Shown here in pieces: positions 25,170 to 33,151 of a DNA stretch of 33,151 bases. The stretch's first letter is position 1; each line of letters opens with the position of its first letter. Source of the stretch: an uncultured Gammaproteobacteria bacterium (GTDB lineage Bacteria > Pseudomonadota > Gammaproteobacteria > SZUA-140); NCBI GenBank assembly GCA_945787155.1, contig CALZHD010000014.1:1-33151 (forward strand), read 5' to 3'. Below the pieces are notes generated by a model. It saw only the letters and a list, made by a program, of their open reading frames with translations, searched no databases and was not told the DNA's origin. Made by a program: the position numbers and the translations under genes.

Positions 25170-27368
25170 TCATGATGCATTTTTCTTATTTTTAAAACTC
25201 ATCGTGTTGGATTTATTAATCGTTTTCTCGAGTTCTTCTACCAGCATATTGAGTTCTTTGTAATGGGTAGTGATGGCTGCAATATCAGCGATAACGTGTG
25301 ATGATGCATCTGCTGGTTCGCTCATGCTCTGGATAATTTCGTCGCTGATAGCCATCTGCTGATGCATTGAATCTGACATTTTCTGATACATCTTCGTTGT
25401 CTCTTCAACTGCTGTGGCAACGATATCTAGCGAAGATTTGGCATTAATAACAAGTTGTGTATTTTCGCTCGCTAGACGACGACTACTATCCAGTACCGTC
25501 ACAGCATGGCTGGTCTTGTGATGAATCTTGGTGACCATGTCATTGATTTCACCGGTTGATTGCTGTGTTCGTTGCGCCAGGGTTCTTACTTCATCAGCAA
25601 CAATCGAAAATCCCCGTCCATGATCACCGGCGCGAGCCGCCTCGATCGCGGCATTTAGGGCGAGCAGGTTGGTTTGATCAGCAATGGCTTTAATGGAATC
25701 GACAATCAAAGTGATTTGTTTACTCTCGTCATCAAGCTCGCTAATCGCTTGTGCGCTTTCGTTAACTGCACTTTCAAGCTGCTTGATTCCATCGATTGTT
25801 TGATTGATGACCGTTTGTCCCTCTTTCGCAGCATGGTTTGCCTGCTGTGCAGCGCTGCACGCGGCGGCTCCGTTTTGTGTGACTTCTTGTGTTGTCATCG
25901 ACAGCTGTTCCATCGCATCGGTGGTCGTAGGATTATTCACATGTGGCTGAGGAATATCTGCATTTGATGCTATGGTAAGTATCTGTTTTGTTTTATTGGT
26001 TAAACGAGTGGATGACTGTTCGATATTTGACTGGGTAATTTGAAACCGCTTTAGCATCGTATTCAAGCTCCCCACCAGTGAGACGATTTCTGGGCCACCC
26101 GAAGTATCTATCTGTTTAATTGCATCAAAACCACAACCTATCTCTTCAATGTTTTTTCTTAATTGATTTAATGGATTGGTAACTAATTTAGAATATGTGA
26201 TTTGAATTGTGCCGAGGAAGAGAAGTGAGATTATGATCACTGCTAATGCAAAAAATATGAATTCATCGGTTAGATCTATATTGTTTGGCATAATCTCCTG
26301 TCGGTCTGATTCGGCGGTGATGAGCCATTCCAGTCCTGGTATCGCGAGCGGGGCAGAGGATGACAGCAGCTCTGATGCATCGTTATCTGGCGTGGCTTTG
26401 AAGACACTGTCAACAGGTAGGGAGGAGAAGGGTTGTTCGCTTAAACCCGATGCTTTGCTAAGCCTGGTCGTAATCGATTGTTCATTATCATTGATGATGG
26501 CACTGATTCGAGTCTTTGAGAGCTGGAGTACCAGGACACCAATCTTTTCGTCGTTATTAAAAATTGCACTGGCGATGAAGGCAGCAGGTTGTTCGAAATT
26601 TGGCATATATGGAGTGAAGTCGACAGTGGATATAGTGCCTCGTTGTGTTGCCTGATTGGCCTGCATAAAGAGCTGTGCAAGTTCAGAACTGGCATGGGGG
26701 CCATTGATCAATGAGGTGGCAAAGTCGATCTGTTTGTTGACCGAGTAGATAATTTTTCCACTCTGCGCATCGACTAGAAATAGATTTTCATACTCAAAGC
26801 GCTGAGTGAACTTTTCAATATGAGAATGAAATTTCTGGTGAGTCTGTCCATAGTCAGTCCCTTTTAACAGTGGATCTGATTCCTTTGCGTTTCTGGAAGA
26901 TGCCAGGAATGTGTACTGTAGCGCAAGTGTCTCGTTATCGAGCCTGTTATGTAAGCTGGCCGTGGAGATCTCGGTGCCGTTACGTTGCGTATACTGAGCG
27001 GCGAATTCCTGATAATAACCGACAACGGTGGGGAGGTAGGTGCCTCGAATTTTGTCGAGTTCGCTGTCATACTTCTTGAACGCGTGGTTAAACGCTAGCG
27101 TTGCATCGATTATCATACGGTCGTTGGCGAGCGTGATCAGCTGATTTCGTATCGTGGTGAAATAGTCCTCTATGCGTGATTTTTGCAGGTCACGTATCGA
27201 AATCAGTCTGTTTTGCAGCGCTTGCGCCTGCTTTTGTTCTGTCACCGTCTGCGCTAGATGATAGCGGTTTACTGCTGCACTCAACAGGGTGACAGTCATC
27301 AAAAGTAACAGTGTTGTAAATAGTATTGTGCCGATGATCAGTCTATTTTTCATTTTCATATCAAGCAT
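25170..27368 (-). CDS. Methyl-accepting chemotaxis protein with large periplasmic sensor
   Basis: This 732-residue chemoreceptor has an N-terminal helix ([19 protein letters not shown]) and a periplasmic Cache-like region of about 330 residues, containing [21 protein letters not shown] and [13 protein letters not shown] second helix lies near 370-395 ([17 protein letters not shown]), followed by a HAMP-like segment and the cytoplasmic signalling hairpin. The hairpin tip [20 protein letters not shown] lies near 562-581, with [18 protein letters not shown] after it. It should feed CheA/CheW; ligand unknown. ATG 27368 is used; ATGs three and five codons later are possible. The 3' end is 6 bases from that of pstB on the other strand. 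It lacks a PilZ domain, unlike the receptor at 5346. Confidence 0.93.
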   Translation of the reverse strand: MLDMKMKNRLIIGTILFTTLLLLMTVTLLSAAVNRYHLAQTVTEQKQAQALQNRLISIRDLQKSRIEDYFTTIRNQLITLANDRMIIDATLAFNHAFKKYDSELDKIRGTYLPTVVGYYQEFAAQYTQRNGTEISTASLHNRLDNETLALQYTFLASSRNAKESDPLLKGTDYGQTHQKFHSHIEKFTQRFEYENLFLVDAQSGKIIYSVNKQIDFATSLINGPHASSELAQLFMQANQATQRGTISTVDFTPYMPNFEQPAAFIASAIFNNDEKIGVLVLQLSKTRISAIINDNEQSITTRLSKASGLSEQPFSSLPVDSVFKATPDNDASELLSSSAPLAIPGLEWLITAESDRQEIMPNNIDLTDEFIFFALAVIIISLLFLGTIQITYSKLVTNPLNQLRKNIEEIGCGFDAIKQIDTSGGPEIVSLVGSLNTMLKRFQITQSNIEQSSTRLTNKTKQILTIASNADIPQPHVNNPTTTDAMEQLSMTTQEVTQNGAAACSAAQQANHAAKEGQTVINQTIDGIKQLESAVNESAQAISELDDESKQITLIVDSIKAIADQTNLLALNAAIEAARAGDHGRGFSIVADEVRTLAQRTQQSTGEINDMVTKIHHKTSHAVTVLDSSRRLASENTQLVINAKSSLDIVATAVEETTKMYQKMSDSMHQQMAISDEIIQSMSEPADASSHVIADIAAITTHYKELNMLVEELEKTINKSNTMSFKNKKNAS

Positions 27369-27507
27369 CTATCCACATGTTTATATGCGCTACTGTCGCT
27401 TTTTGTGTGGTTGAGAGGGTTTCATGTCAAATACGTGACGAAATAAACCGTTAGTCGTTTAAAATGCAAGATGTGTACCCCGGCCGCGTTTAGTCAGATA
27501 GCTGTGC

Positions 27508-27535
27508 TGTTTGTGGACGTCGATATGCGTATAAT
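27508..27535 (+). promoter_or_regulatory. Candidate cysS promoter
   Basis: A perfect TATAAT (27530-27535) lies about 50 bases upstream of the cysS start. The -35 region 16 bases before it (TGTTTG, 27508-27513) is weak, so the assignment rests on the -10 box. Confidence 0.4.
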
Positions 27536-27583
27536 GGCCGGCTTGTCATTAGATAGCCGGTTAATTAATCAAGAATTTCTATT

Positions 27584-28969
27584 ATGTTGCAGATTTACAA
27601 TACCCTTAAAAAACAAAAAGAACGCTTTACCCCGATTGAGCCTGGCAAGGTGCGGATGTATGTCTGCGGTATGACGGTCTATGACTACTGCCACGTCGGA
27701 CATGCGCGGGTGCTGGTGGTCTTTGATGTGATCGCACGCTATCTGCGTGAAAGCGGCTATGCGCTGACATATGTGCGTAACATCACAGATATCGACGATA
27801 AAATCATCAATCGTGCCAATGAGAATGGCGAGTCGATAGACGCCCTGACATCACGCTTTATCAATACAATGCGTGAAGATGCCGCGGCACTGGGGGTGTT
27901 ACCCCCCGATATGGAGCCGTGTGCCACCACCTCGATGGAACAGATTATCGCGATGATCGCGACGCTGGTTGATAAGGGGTACGCCTATGCCGGTGATACT
28001 GGCGATGTCTATTACGACGTCAGCCGTTTTGAATCATATGGGCAGCTGTCGGGAAAACGTACCGAAGATCTGCGTGCTGGTGAACGCGTCGATGTGGTGG
28101 GGGCGAAGGATGACCCGCTCGACTTTGTATTGTGGAAGTCAGCCAAGCCCGATGAGCCAAGTTGGGATTCGCCATGGGGTAAGGGGCGTCCGGGGTGGCA
28201 TATTGAATGTTCAGCGATGTCGACTGACTGCCTGGGTGATCACTTCGATATCCATGGGGGCGGCCTCGACCTACAGTTCCCGCATCACGAAAACGAGATT
28301 GCGCAGAGTGAAGCGGCGACCGGCTGTAAATTTGTCAATTACTGGATTCACAACGGCTTTGTACAGATCAACGAAGAGAAGATGTCAAAATCGCTGGGGA
28401 ATTTCTTTACATTACGTGAAGTGTTGAAGGAATACGCACCTGAGGTGATCCGTTATTTCATCCTCGCCAGTCACTACCGCAGTCCATTGAACTACGCCGA
28501 TCAAAACCTTGATGGTGCAAAGTTGGCGCTGGAACGTTTTTATACTGCCCTACGTGGTGTCGATGCGGCAGCGGTGAGTGATGGCGGAGAGTATCAACAA
28601 CGTTTTCGTGATGCGATGGACGATGACTTCAATACCCCTGAGGCACTGGCGGTACTCTTTGAAATCGCGACTGCATTGAATCGTGCCAAGGCAGATCAAG
28701 CAACTCAACTGGCCTCGCAACTGGCGGGCCAGCTGCGCTATCTGGCTGGCGTAATCGGCCTGTTACAGGGCGACGCGGAGGCCTTTCTGAAGGGAGATGC
28801 CGACGATGATGGGTTGAGTGATGAGCAGGTCGAGGCGCTGATCCAGCAACGCATAGATGCCAAACAGGCGAAGGCGTGGACTGAGGCAGACCGTATCCGC
28901 AATGAATTGCAGGCGCAAGGGGTCATCGTTGAAGATGGTGCAGGGGGAAGCCGCTGGCGTCGCGCCTAG
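27584..28969 (+). CDS. cysS: Cysteine--tRNA ligase
   Basis: This 461-residue cytoplasmic enzyme, the same length as E. coli CysS, charges tRNA-Cys with cysteine. The HIGH-class motif is HVGHAR, after the zinc-ligand region YVCGMTVYD (Cys 28). Further zinc ligands sit in WHIECSAMS and in the [10 protein letters not shown] region. KMSKS is exact in [12 protein letters not shown]. The C-terminal anticodon-binding region is complete ([10 protein letters not shown]). It stands alone as a housekeeping gene between two minus-strand loci. Confidence 0.98.
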   Translation: MLQIYNTLKKQKERFTPIEPGKVRMYVCGMTVYDYCHVGHARVLVVFDVIARYLRESGYALTYVRNITDIDDKIINRANENGESIDALTSRFINTMREDAAALGVLPPDMEPCATTSMEQIIAMIATLVDKGYAYAGDTGDVYYDVSRFESYGQLSGKRTEDLRAGERVDVVGAKDDPLDFVLWKSAKPDEPSWDSPWGKGRPGWHIECSAMSTDCLGDHFDIHGGGLDLQFPHHENEIAQSEAATGCKFVNYWIHNGFVQINEEKMSKSLGNFFTLREVLKEYAPEVIRYFILASHYRSPLNYADQNLDGAKLALERFYTALRGVDAAAVSDGGEYQQRFRDAMDDDFNTPEALAVLFEIATALNRAKADQATQLASQLAGQLRYLAGVIGLLQGDAEAFLKGDADDDGLSDEQVEALIQQRIDAKQAKAWTEADRIRNELQAQGVIVEDGAGGSRWRRA

Positions 28970-29031
28970 CGGCTGCTGAGTAATAGCCAGCCGCAGAATA
29001 AAGCTGAGTCCTCTCAGTCCTGATTAATCAA

Positions 29032-29063
29032 GGGCAACCCTGTTCAACGCAGGATGGTTACCC
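29032..29063. terminator. Possible shared hairpin between convergent genes
   Basis: GGGCAACC (29032-29039) and GGTTACCC (29056-29063) pair with one mismatch, and an inner CTG/CAG pair extends the stem. The right arm overlaps the stop of the minus-strand membrane protein gene. No clear T-run follows, so intrinsic termination is uncertain. Nearer cysS, GCGGCTG and CAGCCGC (about 28970-28995) form another seven-base stem. Confidence 0.3.
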
Positions 29064-29987
29064 GACACTATCGCCCTCCCTGGTGGTCACAGGGACTAAC
29101 TGTGGCGCCGTTTCTTTTTCTTCCTTCACGGTTTGTTCACTTGGCGTCGACTTTGCCCTGTTTTGTGGGCGTGAAAAGGCCGGCGTGCGGTTGACCGGGG
29201 TGCTGGTGGTATCTGGAGCTTCAGGTTTGAGTGCATTGACGACGCGGTCTAGCAGTGCAAACAACAGGTCGATGCTGTAGCCACCGATAAAACCGAGAGC
29301 GGCCTCGGTGATCTTGACATTGGTCTCTACAATGCCACCGCTGCTGTATAGCAGGACGATGACACCGCCACTCAAGGTGCCGAGCACGAGGCGGTTGCGG
29401 AATTCGGGGAGTCGTCTCGGATCGAAGGTGCGTTCTCGGAGCTGGGTTTCTGCCTGACGAAGTAAAAACACAGAGGCACCGAAGGCACCATACATAAACG
29501 GTATCAGTGTGATGATCAGTGAATATAGATAAGTGGCTTTACTGAACAGGCTGGGATCTTCGGTTACCCATGTCGAAGCATTAAACTCAAATATATATTG
29601 GTAGAAATTCATCAAGATGATCATGGCAAGTGCAATAAACGATGCGAACCACATATTGCGCACATGCCGACCGGCATCGGTATTCATGTAGTCTTTGCTG
29701 CTACGTGCATTTTTACATTCGGTAGCACGGAGGCTGATCGCCGTTGTCGGTGCAAGCTGCCTGCCGAGTATCAGGTAGCATTTTTGTAGATAAGCAACGT
29801 CGTCGTCACTAAGCGCATGTTTCTGTATGATCTTGGTATCCCACATACGATACAGCTCATCCATGTGTATATCTTCAGGGAGATTACCACGCTCTACGGC
29901 GAAGATGGCGAGACGCAGCACATCCTTGAGGAAGCCTGTCAGATTAGTGATGTGTTTCTGATCGGTTTGTTGGGGGGTACTTTCCAT
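29058..29987 (-). CDS. Unrecognised four-helix membrane protein
   Basis: I do not recognise the family of this 309-residue protein. About 110 cytoplasmic-looking residues come first. Four hydrophobic segments follow, near 113-133, 151-175, 198-220 and 227-247; the third and fourth are glycine-rich (LGTLSGGVIVLLYSSGGIV, ALGFIGGYSIDLLFALLD). Between the second and third lies a charged loop (RERTFDPRRLPEFRNR). The C-terminal 55 residues are Pro/Thr/Lys-rich and probably disordered. It has a clear AGGAG ribosome site and starts 41 bases after the PhoD-like stop, so the two probably form an operon. Confidence 0.85.
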   Translation of the reverse strand: MESTPQQTDQKHITNLTGFLKDVLRLAIFAVERGNLPEDIHMDELYRMWDTKIIQKHALSDDDVAYLQKCYLILGRQLAPTTAISLRATECKNARSSKDYMNTDAGRHVRNMWFASFIALAMIILMNFYQYIFEFNASTWVTEDPSLFSKATYLYSLIITLIPFMYGAFGASVFLLRQAETQLRERTFDPRRLPEFRNRLVLGTLSGGVIVLLYSSGGIVETNVKITEAALGFIGGYSIDLLFALLDRVVNALKPEAPDTTSTPVNRTPAFSRPQNRAKSTPSEQTVKEEKETAPQLVPVTTREGDSVG

Positions 29988-30028
29988 AATATGATTCTCC
30001 TGTGTATTCCCGCTGTCTTACTGGAGTC

Positions 30029-31516
30029 TTATTTAAGCTTGATAGTAAATGTCCGCTGAAAATCTTTCGCCGGGATCTTTTTAGTCCCTCTGGGATCACG
30101 AATGCGCCATGCGTTGGCACTAAGATCAACCGTACCGGTGGTGGCATTACGGCAAAAGCTGATGGTCATAAAATGTTCTCGCGTACGTGTGCGAGGGTAG
30201 GCAGAAAAGATATTGCCTCTTTTCGTGCTGACTTGATAAAGCTTGTTATAGGTGACTTTCGATGGTTTCCAGCCGTTGAGCCTGCATACCTCTGGCGATG
30301 GGAATGAGGTCGGTTTTGATTTTGCCTTGTCAGTCATCAGACCGTTCAGATAGGTCAAATTCGAGAGTGGCGATGCGATGATCTCGATCAAGCGTGGCCC
30401 TTTGGCTTCATTCCCTAGCTGAGTAGTAGCGATACGTCCGAAGTGGACGTCACCGCTCAGCAGTACGATATCGTGACCACTGGCAGCAAAGGCTTTTAGT
30501 AGTTTTGCGTACTGCTGTGTGTAGTCGAGCAGGTTTCGTTCTGTTATGTTTTCTTCTACGATTAATGGTTGTGATGCGATAAACACACCCGGTGAGCGCA
30601 GTTCACTGGCCCATTTTGTAATTTTCCTGAGATTGGCTGGGGTAGTGAATCCATTCTCATCTCTATCTGAACGAAAATCAGCAATACAAACCGAAAGATC
30701 CTTTCCGATCGAAAAGGTTTCAAAGGCAGCGCTACACTGGACGTTGCGCACGCCATCGGTGGCAACCGCATCCCACGCCTTACGTACATGGTGCAGACGC
30801 AGTGCCTGGAGCTGCGGGATGATTGATTTGTAAAATGGATAGTCGTTCCAGAATTCATGGTCATCAGGTAGCATCCAGGTACCACCATTGCTCAGAATAC
30901 TGCCCATCGCCTGCCAGTGCAGGGCGTAATCATTGGCAACGCGCTGACGGATCTCACTCGGCACCAGAGACAATGAATCGAAACCGATATCGAGATAGAC
31001 CTGGTCGCCTGTTAAAAAGGTGATATCAGGACGGACGTTCTCCGGCCCATGACGGTAAAGCGCTTTATAGGCCTCTGCGGCACGCCCACCATCGCGGTGA
31101 TTGTAGAAACAACTGCCAAGGGCAATGGTAAAAGGTTTTTTCCCTTTAAGCGGAATCCGCTGAGGCAGTGTGGTGAAGGTACCACTGCGCAACTGTTGCC
31201 ATGATTGTGGAATCTCATTGCCAACCGCTTCGATGCGACGGATAAAATTTAGATCATAGCGTTTTCCGGGAATAAGGTCGTTGAACTTAAGCACCTTGTA
31301 AAAACGCTGGTTCATTTTATCAAAAGGACGTTGCCACGCCTCTTTAGTGATTCGTTTAGTCCGTTTGCTGCCATCGGGGAGAATCAGTTCGACACGTGCT
31401 ACATCTGGTTTTTTCAGTGTTGGAAAGAGGGTGCCCACCCATACCTCAACAGTGGTTGATGTCACGCGATGCACTACCAGTGACCATTGACTGGTGTTGG
31501 TTGCTTGATTACTCAC
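30029..31516 (-). CDS. PhoD-like metallophosphatase
   Basis: This 495-residue protein has the PhoD-type phosphodiesterase/phosphatase plan. An N-terminal beta-sandwich-like domain (about residues 10-120) is followed by a metal-dependent catalytic domain. Conserved elements in order are GSCFYNHRDGGR (134-145), FLTGDQVYLD (Asp 171), LPDDHEFWND (Asp 218, Asp 219, His 220) and LLSGDVHFGR (Asp 356, His 358). PhoD enzymes normally travel through the Tat pathway, but the N-terminus here (MSNQATNTSQ) has no twin-arginine or hydrophobic signal, so it should be cytoplasmic. The AGGGAG ribosome site five bases from ATG 31516 supports this start. It is followed by an unrecognised membrane protein. The substrate may be phosphodiester or phosphomonoester. 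Confidence 0.88.
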   Translation of the reverse strand: MSNQATNTSQWSLVVHRVTSTTVEVWVGTLFPTLKKPDVARVELILPDGSKRTKRITKEAWQRPFDKMNQRFYKVLKFNDLIPGKRYDLNFIRRIEAVGNEIPQSWQQLRSGTFTTLPQRIPLKGKKPFTIALGSCFYNHRDGGRAAEAYKALYRHGPENVRPDITFLTGDQVYLDIGFDSLSLVPSEIRQRVANDYALHWQAMGSILSNGGTWMLPDDHEFWNDYPFYKSIIPQLQALRLHHVRKAWDAVATDGVRNVQCSAAFETFSIGKDLSVCIADFRSDRDENGFTTPANLRKITKWASELRSPGVFIASQPLIVEENITERNLLDYTQQYAKLLKAFAASGHDIVLLSGDVHFGRIATTQLGNEAKGPRLIEIIASPLSNLTYLNGLMTDKAKSKPTSFPSPEVCRLNGWKPSKVTYNKLYQVSTKRGNIFSAYPRTRTREHFMTISFCRNATTGTVDLSANAWRIRDPRGTKKIPAKDFQRTFTIKLK

Positions 31517-31608
31517 ATGGTTGCTCCCTGAATGTGTGGTGATGCATCAATACATTATGGACTGTTATTAGATGTTATCGCATCTCTTTCATAAACCATA
31601 TAAAAAAC

Positions 31609-31637
31609 AAGTTAACTATTTGGTTTGGTTCTGTCAA
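31609..31637 (-). promoter_or_regulatory. Candidate promoter of the PhoD-like operon
   Basis: On the minus strand a perfect TTGACA -35 (31632-31637) lies 16-17 bases before a poor -10 (TTAACT or TAACTT, 31609-31615), roughly 95 bases upstream of the start codon. Confidence 0.35.
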
Positions 31638-31672
31638 GAAAGGACGTTGTGATAAGGGAAAGGTGTACAGTG

Positions 31673-32551
31673 TTAATGGTTATGTGAGTGGCTATCCTCT
31701 GCTGTTGTTTCCGTTTCGACTGTATTGGCCTCTTCATCAGTCAACAGTGCATCACCGCCGCGAACCACCACATGGTCATCAGCAGTCACCCCTTGCGTGA
31801 TGATCACCTGGCCATGGTGCTCCCTTCCAGTGATTACAGTTCTGCGTTCAAAAAATTCTGCACCCCGCATAATATGGATGAATGTTTCTTTGTTATGTTG
31901 GTGGATGGCGGATGCTGGCAGCATCAATTGCTGTTGTGCATCAATGGTGGGTGATTGAATCATCAAACCCGCCTGCCACTGCGCTTCCTTTTCAAGATAG
32001 GTGGTGTTGCTTGGGATGCTTCGTGGCGTAACATTTTTCGATGCTGCGTAGCTGGGGTAGACGGTAACAGTACCGAGGTCATGGCTGGTTGTCATCGTGG
32101 GTGAATGCAGTTGCAGCGATAGCTGTCGTTCGCCGGCGTACTGTGGCAACGCCACTTCGATGTGGATACCCGCGCGCACCGGCCGCTTACCGCTGAAGGT
32201 TTCATCCGGTGCACCACCGCCAGAGAGGGTGATGGTGATGAAGCCGTCCGGGATGGGGGTGTAATCACTCAATTGAGTGAAGTGGGCAAGAAAGACCGAG
32301 TCACGTTTTGCCACTAACGTCTCGTATTGCAGGAACAGTTCATTTTGAGCGGTGAAGTGGACAAGGTGCTGTGAGCGGTCTACATGCTCGTCATCACCGC
32401 TATGGTCGTGCTCAACGCCCTCAGCATGGTCGTGGGCACCCGCGTCGTGGTCATCGTGACCTGGCTTGTCGCATCCCATCAGCACGAGTAGCAGCAGAAG
32501 GGGAGTGAAGAGACGTGTGAGCATAGTGTTTATATTATTAATGGATTGCAT
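31673..32551 (-). CDS. His-rich lipoprotein resembling part of a metal-efflux adaptor
   Basis: This 292-residue lipoprotein has a lipobox LMGC near residue 27, with Asp at +2, which in enterobacteria favours inner-membrane retention. A His/Asp/Glu-rich segment follows (DDHDAGAHDHAEGVEHDHSGDDEH), and the C-terminus is SHSHNH; both suggest metal binding. Residues about 62-165 (FTAQNELFLQYETLVAKRDSV onward) resemble the domain preceding some CusB/CzcB-type adaptors. Residues about 180-270 (WQAGLMIQSP, LMLPASAIHQHNKETFIHI, GEHHGQVIITQGVTADDHVVVRGGDALL) resemble the C-terminal barrel and membrane-proximal part. I see no lipoyl halves or helical hairpin between them. No RND pump gene is nearby. The start may be ATG 32551 or 32524; neither has a good ribosome site. 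Confidence 0.8.
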   Translation of the reverse strand: MQSINNINTMLTRLFTPLLLLLVLMGCDKPGHDDHDAGAHDHAEGVEHDHSGDDEHVDRSQHLVHFTAQNELFLQYETLVAKRDSVFLAHFTQLSDYTPIPDGFITITLSGGGAPDETFSGKRPVRAGIHIEVALPQYAGERQLSLQLHSPTMTTSHDLGTVTVYPSYAASKNVTPRSIPSNTTYLEKEAQWQAGLMIQSPTIDAQQQLMLPASAIHQHNKETFIHIMRGAEFFERRTVITGREHHGQVIITQGVTADDHVVVRGGDALLTDEEANTVETETTAEDSHSHNH

Positions 32552-32679
32552 GGATTGCAGGGCATCTTATAGTGGCTGAATGTGTGTTTCAACGGTTGTC
32601 ATTCTTGTCGCAAATGGTTCATTTCTCAAATGTCAGTGTATAATTTTCCTGTCATCACGAAAAAAGGGTGCCACACACG

Positions 32680-32716
32680 CTTGAATTCTGGCAAAAATGC
32701 TCATACATCGTATAAT
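32680..32716 (+). promoter_or_regulatory. htpX promoter region: sigma-70-like and possible heat-shock elements
   Basis: A sigma-70-type promoter is CTGGCA (32688-32693), a 17-base spacer and a perfect TATAAT (32711-32716), about 55 bases before the htpX start. Overlapping it is a possible sigma-32-type site: CTTGAAT (32680-32686), 12 bases, then GCTCATAC (32699-32706), a partial match to CCCCATNT. HtpX is heat-shock and Cpx controlled in E. coli, so the overlap is plausible but unproven. A second TATAAT (32639-32644) lies further upstream. Confidence 0.5.
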
Positions 32717-32770
32717 TCGAAATCAACAAAGTTAACATCAATTTATACTGAAAAAAGTTGGAGTTATTGA

Positions 32771-33151
32771 ATGAAGCGTATTTTTCTGTTTCTGGCAACT
32801 AATCTGGCGATCATGATCGTTTTGAGTATCACGCTTAGCCTGCTCGGCTTTGAGGGATATATGGATGCGCAGGGGATCAACCTGGATCTACAGGCGTTGC
32901 TGGTATTTTGTGCCGTCTTTGGTTTTGGTGGTTCGTTTATCTCACTGGCGATCTCGAAATGGATGGCGAAGCGCACAACTGGCGCCAAGGTGATCGAACA
33001 GCCCTCCAATGAGACCGAACGCTGGCTGGTGGCCACCGTGCAACGTCAGGCCGAAAAGGCGGGTATCGGCATGCCGGAAGTGGCGATCTTCCCATCAGCG
33101 GCGCCCAATGCTTTTGCTACCGGCATGAGTCGCAACAAGGCGTTGGTCGCG
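32771..33151 (+). CDS. htpX: Protease HtpX (N-terminal part)
   Basis: The first 127 residues of an M48-family inner-membrane zinc metalloprotease are present; the window ends before the HEXXH site. The two N-terminal helices ([22 protein letters not shown] and about [19 protein letters not shown]) are followed by [29 protein letters not shown] and [16 protein letters not shown], all typical of HtpX. It degrades misfolded membrane proteins as part of envelope quality control. A GGAG ribosome site lies eight bases before ATG. Confidence 0.95.
   Translation, partial: MKRIFLFLATNLAIMIVLSITLSLLGFEGYMDAQGINLDLQALLVFCAVFGFGGSFISLAISKWMAKRTTGAKVIEQPSNETERWLVATVQRQAEKAGIGMPEVAIFPSAAPNAFATGMSRNKALVA

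Noticed and set aside
1-33151. CRISPR array, tRNA, rRNA or riboswitch
   Set aside because: I saw no regularly spaced repeats of suitable length, no cloverleaf or rRNA sequence and no recognisable riboswitch core; reading by eye could still miss a weak one.

Overview
The window reads as a chromosomal segment of a free-living or facultatively associated gammaproteobacterium with an outer membrane. Lineage markers are a DamX-like SPOR protein, an MlaA/VacJ lipoprotein, a full-length cysteinyl-tRNA synthetase, HtpX and several chemotaxis and c-di-GMP proteins. Base composition looks intermediate. The stretch from about 4.2 to 7.0 kb and the chemoreceptor at 25.2-27.4 kb look more AT-rich by eye. 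I cannot name a genus. No rRNA, tRNA, CRISPR array or intact mobile element was found.

Layout: (1) 1-4179, minus strand: a PhnD-like periplasmic binding protein followed 9 nt later by a very large membrane sensor, HAMP-PAS-PAS-GGDEF-EAL-REC, cut by the window start. (2) 4180-5345: a gene-poor stretch holding an A-rich low-complexity tract, a three-copy CGAGCTCCAG repeat and a heavily decayed RAYT/IS200-like transposase. (3) 5346-6989: a chemoreceptor with a C-terminal PilZ domain. (4) 7084-11385, minus strand: adaptor, ABC ATPase and two MacB/FtsX-type permeases. (5) 11633-15450, plus strand, divergent from (4): a second adaptor, ATPase and permease set whose last gene overlaps an MlaA lipoprotein gene. 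(6) 15666-20720, plus: a DamX-like AAA/SPOR protein, an alpha/beta hydrolase-OsmC fusion, a membrane-anchored retropepsin-like protease and an RluA-type pseudouridine synthase. (7) 20715-25163: a PsiE-like membrane protein (minus), a DUF2237 protein and a compact pstSCAB-like operon without phoU. (8) 25170-27368, minus: a large chemoreceptor. (9) cysS, plus. (10) 29058-32551, minus: an unrecognised four-helix membrane protein behind a PhoD-like phosphatase, then a His-rich lipoprotein resembling part of a metal-efflux adaptor. (11) the start of htpX at the right edge.

Three themes recur. The first is c-di-GMP and chemotaxis signalling: a binding protein paired with a GGDEF-EAL sensor, and a PilZ-bearing receptor next to it. 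The second is envelope transport and maintenance: two divergent split MacAB-like systems, one tied to MlaA, then DamX and HtpX. The third is phosphate: PhnD-like, PsiE-like, Pst and PhoD-like proteins, although I could not find a convincing Pho box. The best leads for new biology are the PhnD/GGDEF-EAL-REC pair, the ABC permease-MlaA coupling, and the adaptor-like lipoprotein that lacks the usual hairpin and lipoyl segments.
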